Notes: generated by a model not told the origin, from the sequence alone. Positions 23,542-35,617 are shown, numbered from the stretch's first letter. The stretch: DNA of 64,000 nt from Lophium mytilinum (GCA_010093605.1 MU004181.1:1736001-1800000), one strand, 5' to 3'. Numbers and translations are program-made.

Positions 23542-24285
23542 CTATCTCACAGCCCACCCCTTCTTAAACGTCCTACTCTCCTCATCCCACCCATCACTCC
23601 TCCGCCTCCGCCCCTGATATCCCCCTCCCGGCATCTCACTCCGACTCCTCTTCTCCGCATGCTTCTTCCCTCCATACGCGCCCAACAAGAGCCCCGTCGC
23701 CGTCCCTAAACCCGGGAATATCAAATCCCCCACCAGCGCGCCGCCGCCCGCACCGAGGAAGGTATCGCGGTTCTTGTACGCGACGTCGCGCTCGCCGTTG
23801 CGCTTCGGCCGCGACTGCGACGACGAAGAGTGTTTCCCATGGCTCCCATGATGGTGGTGTTTCCGCCCCCGCCGGTCATCGTCGGAGGAGTAGTATTCGG
23901 GCTGAGGTTGTTGGAGGGGCGCGGCGGGTGTGGAGTGCGCGCGATTCGGGCGAGGCTGGGCAGGAGCGGCGAGGTATTGTTGTGAAGCGGCGGGATGCGG
24001 GAGAAAAGGGGCGTTGGGGTGTTGGTTCTGGGGGTATGGGAGTGTTTGAGGTTGCGGTTGAGAGTGCGGGTAGGGCGGTTGTTGCTGAGGCCGTGGAGGG
24101 TATTGTGGGTAGTTTTGCTGTTGCTGTTGCTGGCCGCCTGGCGGCATCAGGCTGTATGCCGGTGGCGCATCGTCGAAGGGTTGAAATACTGTTGATGGAG
24201 GCGGAGGATGGTGCTGTTGAGGGTAGGGTGTTGCTGGCTTTGGCTGGGTGGCTGCGGAGCCGTAGTAGTATTCTTGCGCTGCCAT
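23542..24285 (-). CDS. Pro/Gln-rich glycine-zipper protein
   Basis: A single exon, 247 aa. The second in-frame ATG (24285) is chosen because the sequence before it is AT-rich leader-like; the longer frame would start at 24339. Residues 1-130 are Pro/Gln/Tyr-rich with a six-Gln run. A His/Ser/Arg-rich basic linker follows. Residues about 174-207 form a hydrophobic glycine-zipper-like segment (FLGAGGGALVGDLIFPGLG, then GLLLGAYGG), suggesting a membrane-inserting hairpin. The tail is basic. This is a widespread fungal type without a known role. GC content and codon use look like neighbours. Confidence 0.7.
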   Translation of the reverse strand: MAAQEYYYGSAATQPKPATPYPQQHHPPPPSTVFQPFDDAPPAYSLMPPGGQQQQQQNYPQYPPRPQQQPPYPHSQPQPQTLPYPQNQHPNAPFLPHPAASQQYLAAPAQPRPNRAHSTPAAPLQQPQPEYYSSDDDRRGRKHHHHGSHGKHSSSSQSRPKRNGERDVAYKNRDTFLGAGGGALVGDLIFPGLGTATGLLLGAYGGKKHAEKRSRSEMPGGGYQGRRRRSDGWDEESRTFKKGWAVR

Positions 24286-24860
24286 TTTGCGGTCGATTAG
24301 GAGGAATTTGGAGATTGTAGGAGGGAAGTAGGCTGCCACTGTGACAGGGCTGAGGATATACTAATGTCTATAATCACGAGTCGTACATGATTGGCAGCTG
24401 ATGCCCTCGTCAAGCGTCGCTTCGGTCACCTGCAGCAAATCGCCGTCCACCCCGCCTACGTCACCGGGATCTTTGGTGGCGGCGAGTCGGGCTGGCCGGC
24501 TCGGCGAAGCCGCGGCACGCTTTGCATGTAGATATATTTAGATATCGAGTTGAACGATATTTAGGGACTTCTCGGAGTATTACCGAGATCTCCATACCTC
24601 AAATTGGCTAGCACCATTTGGCTACCTCTCATCTCAGTGTACTGTACATGCGGCATGCGAAATAACGAGTGAGTATTATTCTCGCACGAAGGTATATATA
24701 CATTTCGTGCCAAGCCATTATGAACAGTAGAAGTAATACCAAGAACGCAGCGTCTACTAGTATCGCATAAGGAAAAGTCTGTCCGACCAGTGATTAAGAG
24801 TTTCATCATCCAACGCTATCCGGTGCCGTCCTCTCCGAGTGGCCGAGCTTCCATGTCTTC
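24286..24860. other. intergenic interval
   Basis: 575 bp containing the glycine-zipper promoter and the DUF2985 3' flank. A TTTAGATATCG-type AT-rich stretch lies near 24538. No gene recognised. Confidence 0.4.
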
Positions 24861-26515
24861 CTAGACTTTGGAGTATCTGCTGGTTTCTCGCTCGACGGCG
24901 TTGGCTTCGTTCTTCTCTGGTCCCAACACTTGAGCCTCCACATCTTCAACACTTTTTGCGATCCCTGCAGGCACACCCTCGACCTTCTTAATCAAATTGC
25001 CTTCGTGAAACATCATGATACCGCCCAAACCAGCTACGATACAGCCAAAAGCGACAAAGGTGCCTGTGGCCCAGGATGGACGTTGATAACGATTGAAGTG
25101 CCACATGAAGAAGCAGAGAACGACCTGCATGAACGTGTTCATCGCGTTCATATGCACAACGAAATCCATCTTCCAGCTCGAAGTCGGTGTTGCCCGTACA
25201 CCTGTTGGCGGAGGGTCTGGGATCTTGGATGGCGGGATAGGGACCGCTGGGTTGGTAGGGTCGGCGGCTGAAGGGGCTTGAGTTTGGTCTAGACAATCAG
25301 ATCCGGGAAGTCGGAACCAGCCTCGATGGATACCCGCTAGCCTTCGGATACCAGTCATGGTGCGCTTGGAGCCGCCTAATCTCCACACCGCCCACCAGTA
25401 GAGATCTCTGAACCTCCAGGGAGCGAGACCAAACCCGGTAACACAAAAGAGGCCGTTCACAACCTGGGAGTCGATTTCAATCCATATCCGGCGGGGAGAT
25501 TGAATGTCGTCGCACGTTGGGTGACACATGGCAGGGCTGGCATTACATAGCAATAAGAAGAGCATACCACCCCAGGCAATCACATTCGCGCCGTAGACAG
25601 TAATAAGAAAGCCGGCTGGAGTCAGGAACCATTTCCAGAAGGACTTAAGGCCAATGACGGTAGAGGTGGTCCATGGAAGCTTTGGCGGCGGGACGTAGCC
25701 ATTTGAGAACTAGTTCCAAGTTAGTGACCTTAATTGGTTATTGCAAACGTTGCAATGTGAGAGGGTTCTGCACGATTCAACGACATGGCACTGACCTTTC
25801 GCTGTGGCTTGTGATGCATGTGGGGGTGTTTGTGAACATGCGTCTCAGAATCAACAGAGCTAGGATTTGATGGCTCAATTTCTTTCTCCTCCGCAATCCC
25901 ATCATTGGCCACATCGTAGTCTGGAGTCTTCCACGTTGGGTGATTATGGCTTGGTTCTTCTGGTATGGCATGCATCTCCTCCTCCGTCACCGGCGGGAAT
26001 GGCTCCGTGCCGACTTCAGGAGAGCCGATCGAGCTCTTTCTCTTCCCCTTTGTCAACCCAGGTGTAGCATCATTGGTGCCTGCTGTACTGAGTGCCGAAC
26101 TCGTCCTTCTCAATCGCCACCTCTTGTTGCCGCCTTCCTCGGCCTCGCTTGCCCGACGTTCTCTACGCTCTGTATACGCCACGCGTTGCCCATCATCGCA
26201 CCATCCAGCATTACTGAACGATCCGCTACGGATCTCGGGAAGCGTGGGCGCTTTAGAAGCGTGTGCTGCTGTCGCTGCCCACATTCCGGGCGGTGGATCT
26301 GCTTCTAGAATCTTGATGGACGCGGCCCGGATGCGATTTCCAGTCGAGACTATCGATGCGGTTGTGGAGGTTCTGGAACGTTTGTTGGGAGTGCTTGGTG
26401 TTGAAGGAGCTGGGTTTGAGTCTGAGGGAGGTCGATTCGTTGAGGAGGCGGTATCAATGTTCTCGAGGAGCGGGAATGGCACCGGCGTCGGTGTCTTGTC
26501 GCTGGAGGAGGCCAT
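24861..26515 (-). CDS. DUF2985 multi-pass membrane protein
   Basis: Two exons, 26515-25796 and 25709-24861 read downward, give 522 aa. The 86-nt GTCAGT...ACTAG intron joins PQRK to FSNGYVPPPKLPW in phase 0. Residues 1-235 are Ser/Pro/Thr-rich and disordered. The DUF2985 core follows: VIGLKSFWKWFLTPAGFLI, IAWGGMLFLLLCNA, then HPTCDDIQSPRRIWIEIDSQ, VVNGLFCVTGFGLAPWRFRD, and C-terminal helices MQVVLCFFMWHFNRYQRP and FVAFGCIVAGLGGIMMF. The family is fungal, of unknown function. The start at 26515 is chosen because it precedes the disordered domain; an earlier ATG (26743) adds an unlikely leader. Confidence 0.85.
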
Positions 26516-28132
26516 GACGGGTGAGTACGGCAGATGGTATGCGCGATTGCGCCTGGTGTTTCGGGGACAATTCCAGTCCTCTTGATGCGCTGGAAGCGAC
26601 AATCGAGAATGTTGTCGCAACGTGCCCGACGTCAAGGCAGGACGTTGGTTAGGCTTTCGCCACCTTTCAATTCTAGACGGGTTTCCAGAACTGATCTTGG
26701 ACGAACAAGGAGAATGAATAGCAACAATAATAAATCGTGACAAGCGACGGAGGGAAGAGAGGTGTGAAAGAGAGATGGAGACAACGGTAGCATGTGGAGT
26801 TCGGCGATTCGGTGCGGATGGGGGATTGCCTCCAGGGACTGGGTTCTCGGGTACTAACTACAACAGGCGAAAGGCCGTGGGGATTTCGCTGACAAGTGGA
26901 CAATCTGTGCTGACCGACGCGCTAAAAGTCTTTATGTAAGTCCTGGACGCCAACATTTACTTCCGCCAGTGCTTAATGCATAACGCTTTGGCCGTTTCGG
27001 CGATTCTGTCAGCACTCAATCTGTATAGCACGCCTGATAACAACTAACTAATCACGTGTGCCGTACCCTCAAAGCAACAAGAGCCGTTCATGGCCCCCAG
27101 GCCCCTGAATGAGGAAAACGTCCTACTGTAGGCTTCATGCTCCTGCACGATGGCCTTGGGTTGTCGTTACGATGGCCCCTTGCACTGTGAAGCAAAGCCT
27201 CCGACGAAGTCGAGAACAAGCAGAAGCTCCAACAAGTCCAGTGCCGAGGTCTTTGGCAGGTGGTATGATGATGAACACAATGGATATTTGAGCATATCCA
27301 CTCTTCTATGATGTTACGTAACAGAAGAACTCTGCACCTTCAATGGCATGCAGACAATATCCATCCATCGGCAGTAAGCAATTATCACATTTCTATTGAA
27401 CAATCACAAAAAGCCTGGTAAAATCTAGTCTAGCCATCCGTAATGGCACCACAAAGTCGCGCTTCTCATTGCTAAAACTTCAGCGCTCTTGGACCCTTTT
27501 TATTACAATTTCTTCGCATACTTGGGGAATAACACTCCACGTTCCTCCATCAAAGCATCTCAAGTTCATGTCATGTCACAGAAACATAGTCTAGCTAAAA
27601 ATCATTGGCTCAATATTTTCACTCTGCAGGTTAATCATAAGGACCAAACCTTTACCTCCGCGTCTAAACATAAGTGAGTCCCATTGCAATCCAGACTAAG
27701 AGTGCAGTTAAGCGGTATTCAACCGTCTGACGACATCGACAACCTCAACCAGGGGTAGCTACCATCCTGCATGCACGAGGCGGAGTTTCTTTTCACCGGC
27801 AACGACAAGCTAGAACATGCTGCTTCCCAAATACAAGCAAAAAGCATAATAGCCAAATATGTTCAGGCTCTAGACACTCAGCTTAGTTGCCGAACTTTCA
27901 GTACTATGCGAGTTCGACCACAGTCAATACCATCGGCAGGTGTAGCGGGCATTCGGTCTTAGACCATTCAAAAATGGGAGGATAACCAAAAGCAAAAGAG
28001 GCGAAGGTGTCAGTCGAATTGTGCAGATACCATTAAGCTCAAGCTAGAAGGAAGAGCATGGCATGAGCTATTGGTGGTGGAGTGTTGATTATAGCACTCC
28101 CCCACCAATCTTATTCTCAGCATTCTCCGTAT
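26516..28132. other. gene-free interval
   Basis: 1.6 kb with no supportable gene. Short + strand frames at 27109, 27489 and 27771 have no recognisable features. Confidence 0.45.
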
Positions 28133-28615
28133 TCACGAGCCCCTCCTCTTCGTGTCCCGCCACCGCGCACCCAACTTATTCCCATCTCCCTTCCGGTTGA
28201 CGTACCCCTCACTATTCCAATAACAAGCCGAACCACCCATTTCAACCGAATAAAATGAGCTCAGATGACCGTCCTTCCAATTAAGCTTGCCCCCGGTGTG
28301 GAAATCATAACTCTCTCCCGACAGCTCATCGCTCGGTACAAATTTAAACCAGTCTCCCGCCGCGACGCAGGTTAATTTACCGTTATCCGCAGTGATGTTG
28401 AAAGTGTTGTTGTCGCCCTTATCTATGACTGGGGCAGTCTTCGAGTTTATGTGGCCGTCAAGGTCTATTGCGAGTAACGTGCGCCCACTTTCGGACACTT
28501 TGGTGCAGAAGTTGAGACCCTCTTTGGGATAGCCGCCGTAAAGCCAGGCAAAGATAGCGCCAGGCTCCGGCTGTGTGCTCCACTTCTTTTTCAAGTCTTC
28601 CCAGCTGTCTGGCAT
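28133..28615 (-). CDS. hypothetical protein, 160 aa
   Basis: A single open frame that I do not recognise. It starts MPDSWEDLKKKW, lacks a signal peptide, and contains GAIFAWLYGGYPKEGLNFC, three Cys, many Gly/Asn/Asp turns and a basic end, suggesting a small beta-rich soluble protein. A TATA-like ATTATATATC lies at 28781-28790, about 165 bases upstream of the ATG on the same strand, with no intervening ATG. A CACAG immediately before the ATG might be the acceptor of a 5'-UTR intron. No neighbour suggests a role. Confidence 0.5.
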   Translation of the reverse strand: MPDSWEDLKKKWSTQPEPGAIFAWLYGGYPKEGLNFCTKVSESGRTLLAIDLDGHINSKTAPVIDKGDNNTFNITADNGKLTCVAAGDWFKFVPSDELSGESYDFHTGGKLNWKDGHLSSFYSVEMGGSACYWNSEGYVNRKGDGNKLGARWRDTKRRGS

Positions 28616-28780
28616 CTGTGAAGAATGTTAAGGCAGGCACGGTGAGGCGGGGACTTGAAGCTTATGTACGGTTGCTTGTCTGTACTAGTACAGCTTTATT
28701 TGTAATGTTATTGTGTCGGATTTGGGAACGGAGGAGGATTTGGACTTGTGAAATAGAAACGTACTTGGGAACGGAAAGGG

Positions 28781-28790
28781 ATTATATATC
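28781..28790 (-). promoter_or_regulatory. TATA-like element
   Basis: ATTATATATC (GATATATAAT on the minus strand) upstream of the 160-aa hypothetical gene. Position fits a promoter if the leader is about 130 nt. Confidence 0.4.
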
Positions 28791-29239
28791 TCGAAGATAG
28801 GTATGCCAGCACACGATGATATCACTCTTGATATCATTGTTGATCATGTTGAGATCCGCCGATCTCTCTTGACTTAAGCTCTCGATCTAAGCATTAACCT
28901 CCCGCCTAGCGTGAACGATACACGTCATATCAGCCCATTGCGAGCAGAAAAAAGCAAATATGTTGACAGTTCCGTCATGGTATGGCGAAATTTGACTCTG
29001 TAGAAGGTTAGCCTTCCCGCGATTGATAACGCATCCTCTCCCCTATCGAGTCTGTCTCCCCAATCGTGCATTTCCTTGTGCTCTGTCCAGGGTTGTACAT
29101 CGGCGATTCCAAAAGGGACCGGCGAGGTTTACATACATGCACTGTGCGCTGTGACGTGGGGTTTACACGCACTGATTGGCGAGCTACTCAAGTGGCTACT
29201 CTCCACAGCTACCACCACCATACCCCTAGCACTAAGCTA

Positions 29240-30060
29240 TCAGGATCCGCTATGGCGTAATCTTCATTTCTGCCGGCTCTTGCTATGTAGCTCTCGCTGG
29301 TTTTCTTTTGCTCTCGCCGACCATCTTATCTCCGCTGAGGCTTCCTTTGTGGGCTACTGGAGGTAGTACAAATTTCAGCAACAGCGGTGACGCAATCTAT
29401 GATCTCCTCTTGCTTTCGCCCAGCTTCAATTGCTCTTGCTAAGCATCCAGTTGCTCTTTCTCGGCGTCCTGTTGCTGCTATGTCATCTTTTGCTCTCTCT
29501 GAGCTTCCAGTTGCTCTTTCTAAAACTGTGTTGCTCTTGCGGGGCTTTGATTCCCTTGCTAAATGTTCTCTAGCTCTTGCTGGGTTTTCTGTCGCTGAGA
29601 CTTTGCTTGCTCTCACTGGTCTGAACTCACTAGCTCTTGCTAGGTCTTTTTAAAGGATGCTTTACTGTCTCCAGATGTGGCTGGCTCTCGCTGAGGCCTC
29701 TTTGGCCATCGCCGAGGCTTCGCGGGCTAGCTTTCGATCGCTGTCGCTAGCTGTCTCTGAGGCCTCGTTGGCTGTCCCTGGTAATCGCTAAGTCTTCGTT
29801 CGCTGTTGCCGATCCTTACTGCGACGTGTCTTGCTGTCGCTGTCCCTATCCATCCCTGGCTCTTGCTGAGGCTTCTTTGATTGCCGCCAGCTATCGCTGG
29901 TCTTGTTGGCTGCCCTCACCAAATTGGGCTTGCTGGCTTTTCCTACCATCACTGACAGACACTGAGGCTTCCTTTGCCCTCGCCAGCCATCGCCGCGTTG
30001 CGCTGAGGCTTTTGCTATGGAAGTGCCATGTCTTGGTCTTGCCAAATTTCATCGATCTCA
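29240..30060 (-). pseudogene. degenerate repeat array, probable ruined coiled-coil gene
   Basis: The region is built of imperfect short repeats. On the + strand, GCTGAGGC-type cores recur about seven times between 29336 and 30005, and TTGCTCTTGCT-type cores recur through 29240-29650. Read on the minus strand around 29390-29600, one frame gives coiled-coil text such as KEQLEAQREQKM and QQQDAEKEQLDA, but it is broken by TAG/TAA codons. A shifted frame near 29690-29790 gives EASAMAKEASARAS. The stops mostly sit where Gln codons would be expected (CAA/CAG to TAA/TAG), as repeat-induced C-to-T change would cause. I infer a decayed repetitive gene, not a working one. The parent gene is not identified. 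Confidence 0.5.
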
Positions 30061-30689
30061 CCGGGACTTCCCTTGGACTATTCAAATTACTCTCGCTAAG
30101 ACTGTTGCTCTACAGTGGACGAACAACAGGAGAAGAACGAGGTGAAAATATCGGGCGGGCTCGGGGCAGGCTATCTAGACAGGCCAGCTCGCTTATAATA
30201 AATAGTGCACGGCCCTCAGTTCTTTTGAAGATTTCATAAAACTTAGGGGCAAATAAGTTGATCGGGGGTATACGCATAGAAGGGACCTGAGACGGATGTG
30301 CTGTTTATAACATCTGCTAGATCATGTTGACGGCTTGCGTACAGGCTTAGAAAATCTCGTAATCGCAATAGCTCGGGACTATGCCCCGATTGGCTTTAGC
30401 ATGACTAAACTTAGCTGGGTGGATTGGTTTCTTCCAATTGCACGCCCTACGACGACTAGCAGATCGTCGTTAGTAAAGACATTCTTATACGAGCTCCTGA
30501 ATTCCCGGTTTCATTCTTTTGCCATCCGTGTCATCTTCATAGGCTCACGCTTAGGTGCAACCGCAAGTAGCACTCCAAATGACTAGCCTAGAATGAAGAG
30601 AACCGGAGCAAGACGAGAGCAGAAATATATTCCAGGCTACATCTTCTTTACACGGCCATGAAGGTCAACAAGAGTTCTCATTACCTCCA

Positions 30690-32061
30690 GTAGATGGCGG
30701 GAAAGACGCACGGACGTTTCTCGCTGCTGCGTTCATGGTGGAGACTTTAGCATAGGGTATGTCAATGCTGAAGAGTCCTACTCTCCAAATCCTAATCACA
30801 GACATCTAGGTTTTCCTTTTGCTTTCGGCGTGTTCCAGGAATACTACAGTACGCATCCCCCCTTCCAGGGCTCGGGAAACATAGCGGTCATTGGAACCTG
30901 TGCTATGGTGAGTACTCTGCAGTCGCTTTATTAGAACTACATCCTTACCACAGTGTTAGGGTATCATGTATGTCAGCGCCCCACTTGTATTTGCTGGTCT
31001 CCAAAGATTCCCCAAAACCCAAAGACCCGCAATTGGGTTTGGGTTAGTAACAATGTGCCTCGCTTTGGGACTGAGTGCGCTCTCCACGACCACGACGCAC
31101 CTCATTATCACACAAGGTATATTCTATGCTCTCGGAGGCTCGTTAGTGTACTCATCTACAATCCTTTTCATGAACGAATGGTTCGTGAAAAGAAAAGGGC
31201 TGGCTTTCGGAGTCATGTTGGTGAGTAGCCTTCCTTTCGTCTGATACCTGCTTTAGAGTCGCTCATATTGTTGTGAAGGCCGGTACAGGATTAGGTGGCG
31301 TCACAATCCCACTCTTACTCCAGTTCCTTCTCGCCAAATACGGCTACAAAACGACCCTCATAGTCTGGGCCGTCATCCTCTTCGTGGCCGCCGCGCCCCT
31401 CAGCTACTCTCTCCGACCCCGGCTGCCTGTCTCCCAGGCTTCCCGTCTCCGCCCAGTCGACTTCTCGTTCCTCTTGACCCGCAATTTCCTCTTCCTGCAA
31501 GTCGGAAATATCCTCCAAGGCCTGGGCTACTTCATCCCATCAATTTATCTGCCCACTCACGCTAGAATGCTCGGAGCGTCCCACTCCATCTCTGCGCTCA
31601 CCATCGTCCTATTCAACCTCGCGATGGTATTCGGCTGTCTGGCCATGGGCGCATGGATCGATCGGTATCACGTCACGACCTGCGTGCTCATCTCTTCAAT
31701 CGGCTCTACAATCGCTGTGTTCGTGCTATGGGGTCTTTCCTCGAGTCCTCCTGTGCTTTTCGTCTTCGCCGTCTTTTATGGCTTTTTCGCGGGCAGTTTC
31801 TCGAGCACATATCCAGGCATCATGCGCGCCGTCAATTTGGAGACCCAGCGGGACCCCAATTTCATCTTCGCGTTCCTCTCGGCTGGAAGGGGCATTGGGA
31901 ACATGGCGTCCGGGCCGGTGAGCGAGATACTGGTGCGGAGTGGAGCGTGGAAGGGGGAAACTGGCGGCGCGTATGGAAGTGGTTATGGGAGCTTGATTGT
32001 GTTTACTGGGGTGACGGCTGCACTTGGGGGGTTAGGGATATTTGGCAGATTGATGAAGTAG
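30690..32061 (+). pseudogene. monocarboxylate-type MFS transporter with premature stop
   Basis: Exons about 30690-30756, 30810-30907, 30960-31220 and 31279-32061 encode a nearly complete MFS monocarboxylate-transporter-like protein. Conserved text includes PPVDGGKDARTFLAAAFMVE, GFPFAFGVFQEYY, GTCAMGIMYVSAP, AGTGLGGVTIPLLLQ, and a final GIFGRLMK. Eleven or twelve hydrophobic segments are visible. In exon 1 the codon at 30753-30755 is TAG where relatives have Trp before GFPF. Splicing there (GTATGT at 30757, CTAG before 30810) cannot skip it. No in-frame ATG was found upstream either. A shorter product could start at the in-frame ATG at 30966, losing the first membrane helix. All downstream exons are intact, so decay is recent. 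Confidence 0.65.
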
Positions 32062-32118
32062 GTAGAACCGCGACTATTGGGCACGTCGAGTAGACGGACT
32101 GGCAATTGAGAACATGGT

Positions 32119-33305
32119 CTATAGTATCGTCCAGTACCTAAAGTAATCGCCTAGTGACTCCCAAGGCCTCATTAGAGGGGGAAGGGGTCCCTTTTCGTTA
32201 GTTCTACTCCATTCAAGTGTTTTCTCTTCAGTAACGCGAGCAACTTCATGTTGGTCCAGCAAGCCGTACGGACTTACTCGAATGACATTCTTGGGTTCCC
32301 AGCCTTCGAAGTCGATGAGATGCCAAGCATCAAGACGCTCCTGGTCCCAGAAGAAGAACCCTAGGTTGCGGAAATGGCTTATAAATATAAAACGCTCGAT
32401 GTCATGATGCTGCCTGGCCTCGTTAAAGAATGCCCATCCGGAGTTTGGGACATTTGAGAGAGGCCAGTCTATCCAGGCCTTGAACGGGGTTTTTGCGACT
32501 CTTTCTTCCAAAGCCCACAGGCCGTCTCCTACGATGTTTTGTCGGAGCACATCCCAGAGCGCATTTCTGGTCATAAAGTGGCAGTTTTGGCATCACAAGG
32601 GCTCTCGGCTACCGCACAAGTAATGTGGATTAGTCAATCCAGGACAGGGAGGATTGTGTTGAGCGGTGCTTGACACATGTCTACAATCCCGGACTGTGAA
32701 CTGGTATACCGAGAGCATCTCATCAATCTCCCAAGGACAGAGTCGATGAAAGAAAACACTTGCGGTAAAACCTGGCCCCTCACCCGATGCAGACTGGAAG
32801 TCCGCAATCAATAATACAAACTTGGCCGGATACTCATAGAAAAGTACGCCGTAGAACCGGAGCTCCAACAGGCGCGGGATATGCGATGTCGCTCGAAGCT
32901 TGAGAGTAAGAAAGTGGCTTCTACTGCACCAGGGTTATCAAATAGACAAACTCTATTGTAGATTACCTTCGAGTATTCCTCCACTAGGCCCTTCACGTCA
33001 GTATGGAGCAGCTGGAGGTCCTTCAGCACGGCGACTGGATCAGTGTCGTGTGGGACTATTGTGCCAGGATGCTCGGTGTCGAGGGCTCGAGAGAGAAATT
33101 GGTCTAGATGCGTGAGATCATGTGGTGCCTCTCTACGAATGGCCTGTAAGATCTCAAGAGAAGCTATTGTGAGGTTGCGTATTTGGAGGCCTTCCTGGCT
33201 CACGACATCCCGAAGGACTATTTCTGGGTATGCACGGTATAGGTCCCTTGTCCTTCGGTCCATGTCGACAAGTTCGTAGAGGGTTTTAGGATACAGGTTT
33301 CCCAT
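32119..33305 (-). CDS. fungal protein of unknown function, 344 aa
   Basis: Three exons read downward: 33305-32967, 32898-32613 and 32528-32119. Intron 1 (GTAATC...TCAAG) restores EEYSK to LRATSHIPRLLELRFY. Intron 2 (GTAGCC...CGTAG) restores HYLCGDGLWALEE. The protein begins MGNLYPKTLYELVDMDRRTR and is predicted helical and soluble, with aromatic-rich later parts such as FFFWDQERLDAWHLIDFEGW. It resembles the lineage-expanded hypothetical proteins common in Dothideomycetes, but I cannot name a domain. It converges with the MFS pseudogene, whose stop is only 57 bp away. Confidence 0.6.
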
Positions 33306-33948
33306 TACTCTTGTAGTTCTGGAGGCAGGTCGAATAGGGGGAATGTTCGAGTCGATGCTTTCCGTAAAGGTTTCGAGCGGCGAGCCATTTCAAGAGGGCT
33401 ATCTAGGTTTCCTGTGGGTTTCAGCGCCGTAGTGTGAGTTGGGTAGAGTGGTCTAAAGGAAGAAGTAGCTTGAGCCTCACAGCCTCACTCCAGGCAGCAT
33501 CCGGAGAATCTCTGGGGCGAGGTCACGTTCCGGCCCCCACATTAACAACATCCACCTGCAGACTAACAAGTCTTGAATAGCACATTCTTAACAGCACCAC
33601 GGCACTCTGATACGAAACATCTGGGAGTTATCGCAGCCCATGGCTGTCTGAGCTGGCCCAGGAAACTCACAGGTTGTTCAAACCACGAATACGTGTCTCT
33701 CATAAATACCTAGCAGAGCGTCCAATTACACTCACAATAGCAAGAAATTATGCATATTCAAGACGAGGCATCACAGACTTTGCACGTTCAAATGCAGCTT
33801 CCCAAAAACGTTACAGAAATGAAGGCGCGATCCCCAAATGGAGGCAGATTAGAGTAGATAGAGGAGATGAGCTTGCGCTGGTAATATACATCTCTATTCC
33901 GACTGTGCCTCCGAGGCTACCAGGCAAATATCACTTTGCAACACCCTT
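33306..33948. other. intergenic interval
   Basis: 643 bp between the unknown gene's start and the 3' end of the acyl-CoA dehydrogenase. No gene recognised. Confidence 0.4.
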
Positions 33949-35617
33949 CTATATCTTAGCCCCGATTCGTTTCGACAAATTCAACTCTTGCCTGACGGCT
34001 AGATCGGAGATGATCTCCTCGCTCCCACCTCCAACGACGAGCATACGCAAATCTCTACCAATCTGCTCGACACTACTTCCAACACCGCCCTGCTGGTATC
34101 CAGCACCACCCAACACCTGTTGCGCCTCTCGGTTGGCAAATTCCAGCATTCGCCCGCCTAGGACCTTTGCCAACGCAAGTCTACTCGCCAGGTCATCCGT
34201 CCATCCATTGACCTTTACATGGTACGCGAGCTGCTCGAGCCACGCCCAATGCGCTTCGACGTCTTTAGCAATGTTCGCAAACTTGGCGCGTATAACTTGA
34301 TTTGCGATTAAGGGCTGACCAAACGTAACGCGTTCGTTGGCATATGCGAAGGCAACACTAAGGCACGTCCGAGTCTTTCGGTTCTTTCCCCGTGCTGTCA
34401 GTTATTCAGATTCGCCCAGTTAGGATTCTCTGGCTCACCATTGCGACGGCGATCGAAAAGCGCTCCTTGTTGAAGTCTGCATCGGTGTTAGCTGTTGTGT
34501 AGTAAGTAGGAAATATATAAAGCCTTACTGGACATCAGAACCTGAAACCCTCGGTTTTCTGTCCCAATAAGATTCTCCACAGGGACTTGAACGTTTTCCA
34601 AAGTCACCCAGGCGCTCCCTTCAGGTCAAAGTTAGTCATATACTCGAAGGGTTCGTCATTTCGGGGCTTACCTCCTGCATTTGCTCCAGTGTTTTTGATC
34701 TTCTTTGTCGAAAATCCTGGCGAATTCGTCGGTATAACAAGCACAGAAACGCCAGCGGCTCCTGGACCACCTGTTCGGACTGCTGTTGTCATGTGCGTGC
34801 TTGTCAAGACACCGGTTATCCATTTCTAGTAAGCAAATTAGAGAAGCCAGACATGCTCACACCCGTGGTACTGACTTTGTAGCCATTGACAATATAGTAC
34901 TTGCCGCAATCTGACTTCACCGCCGTCGTCTTCAAGTTAGCCAAATCTGATCCGCCAGTAGGCTCAGTAGCGCCGAGGCAGAAAACAGTTTGGCCAGTAA
35001 AGACACCAGACAGCCAGGCATCTTTCTGTTTCTCCGTTCCGAATTTTGCAATTGGAGGAACTCCGATACCAGAAGCAGTAGAAAGGCCAGCTAGCACTCC
35101 ACTTTCTACCCGTGCCCGCTCATCTTGAAGCACCAAATCATGAAAGGGATCCCAGTCTATAACATCGTCAGCGTTTCAGTTGCCATATAGGAGTTCAATA
35201 GATCTATGCAACCTTCTTCAGATATTCCGGCTGGAAGGCTAACGCCAGGGCGATACTTTGCGGGGATATCCTCTACGAGATAGTTAGCACATATTGCTGG
35301 ATGTTTGATGGAGCGACGGACGAAATGCTAGGCCTGCTCGCGCGAATTTGATGGTCTCCTAATCAAGCAAGACTCAGAATCTGTTCCAAAGTGTACATTG
35401 ATGAGGTCTGAAATACCTCTCGCGGAACCTCTCCCTTTTCCTCCCACTCCTCTGCGAAGTCCAACACATTCTCATTCATATACTCTCGCACAAAGCGACG
35501 CAGTTTCCGGTGGCTGTCATTGTAATATGGCGATGAAAGAACGTTATACCATGCTGGCTCGGCCCATGGGTTCAGGTCCCCAAAAGTCTCTGTTCTCGGG
35601 GATTTTCTTTGAGACAT
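33949..35617 (-). CDS. acyl-CoA dehydrogenase
   Basis: Eight exons read downward: 35617-35417, 35358-35322, 35272-35213, 35156-34876, 34825-34672, 34618-34529, 34476-34439 and 34383-33949, giving 431 aa. The FAD enzyme introduces a 2,3 double bond into an acyl-CoA. Family signatures are GVPPIAKFGTEKQKDAWL, CLGATEPTGGSDLANLKTTA (flavin and substrate loop), YYIVNGYKKWITG, GFQVLMSNFNKERF, GFQQGG-like GGAGYQQGGVGSSVEQIGRD and the C-terminal GGGSEEII. The start at 35617 (MSQRKSPRTE) is preferred over 35665. No N-terminal mitochondrial presequence is evident. The C-terminus ends AKI, which is close to but not a standard PTS1. It diverges from the acyl-CoA synthetase gene, so the two probably act on the same substrate. 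Confidence 0.9.

Noticed and set aside
25965-26585. 206-aa frame antisense to DUF2985 exon 1
   Set aside because: Shadow of a Ser/Pro-rich exon; no independent support.
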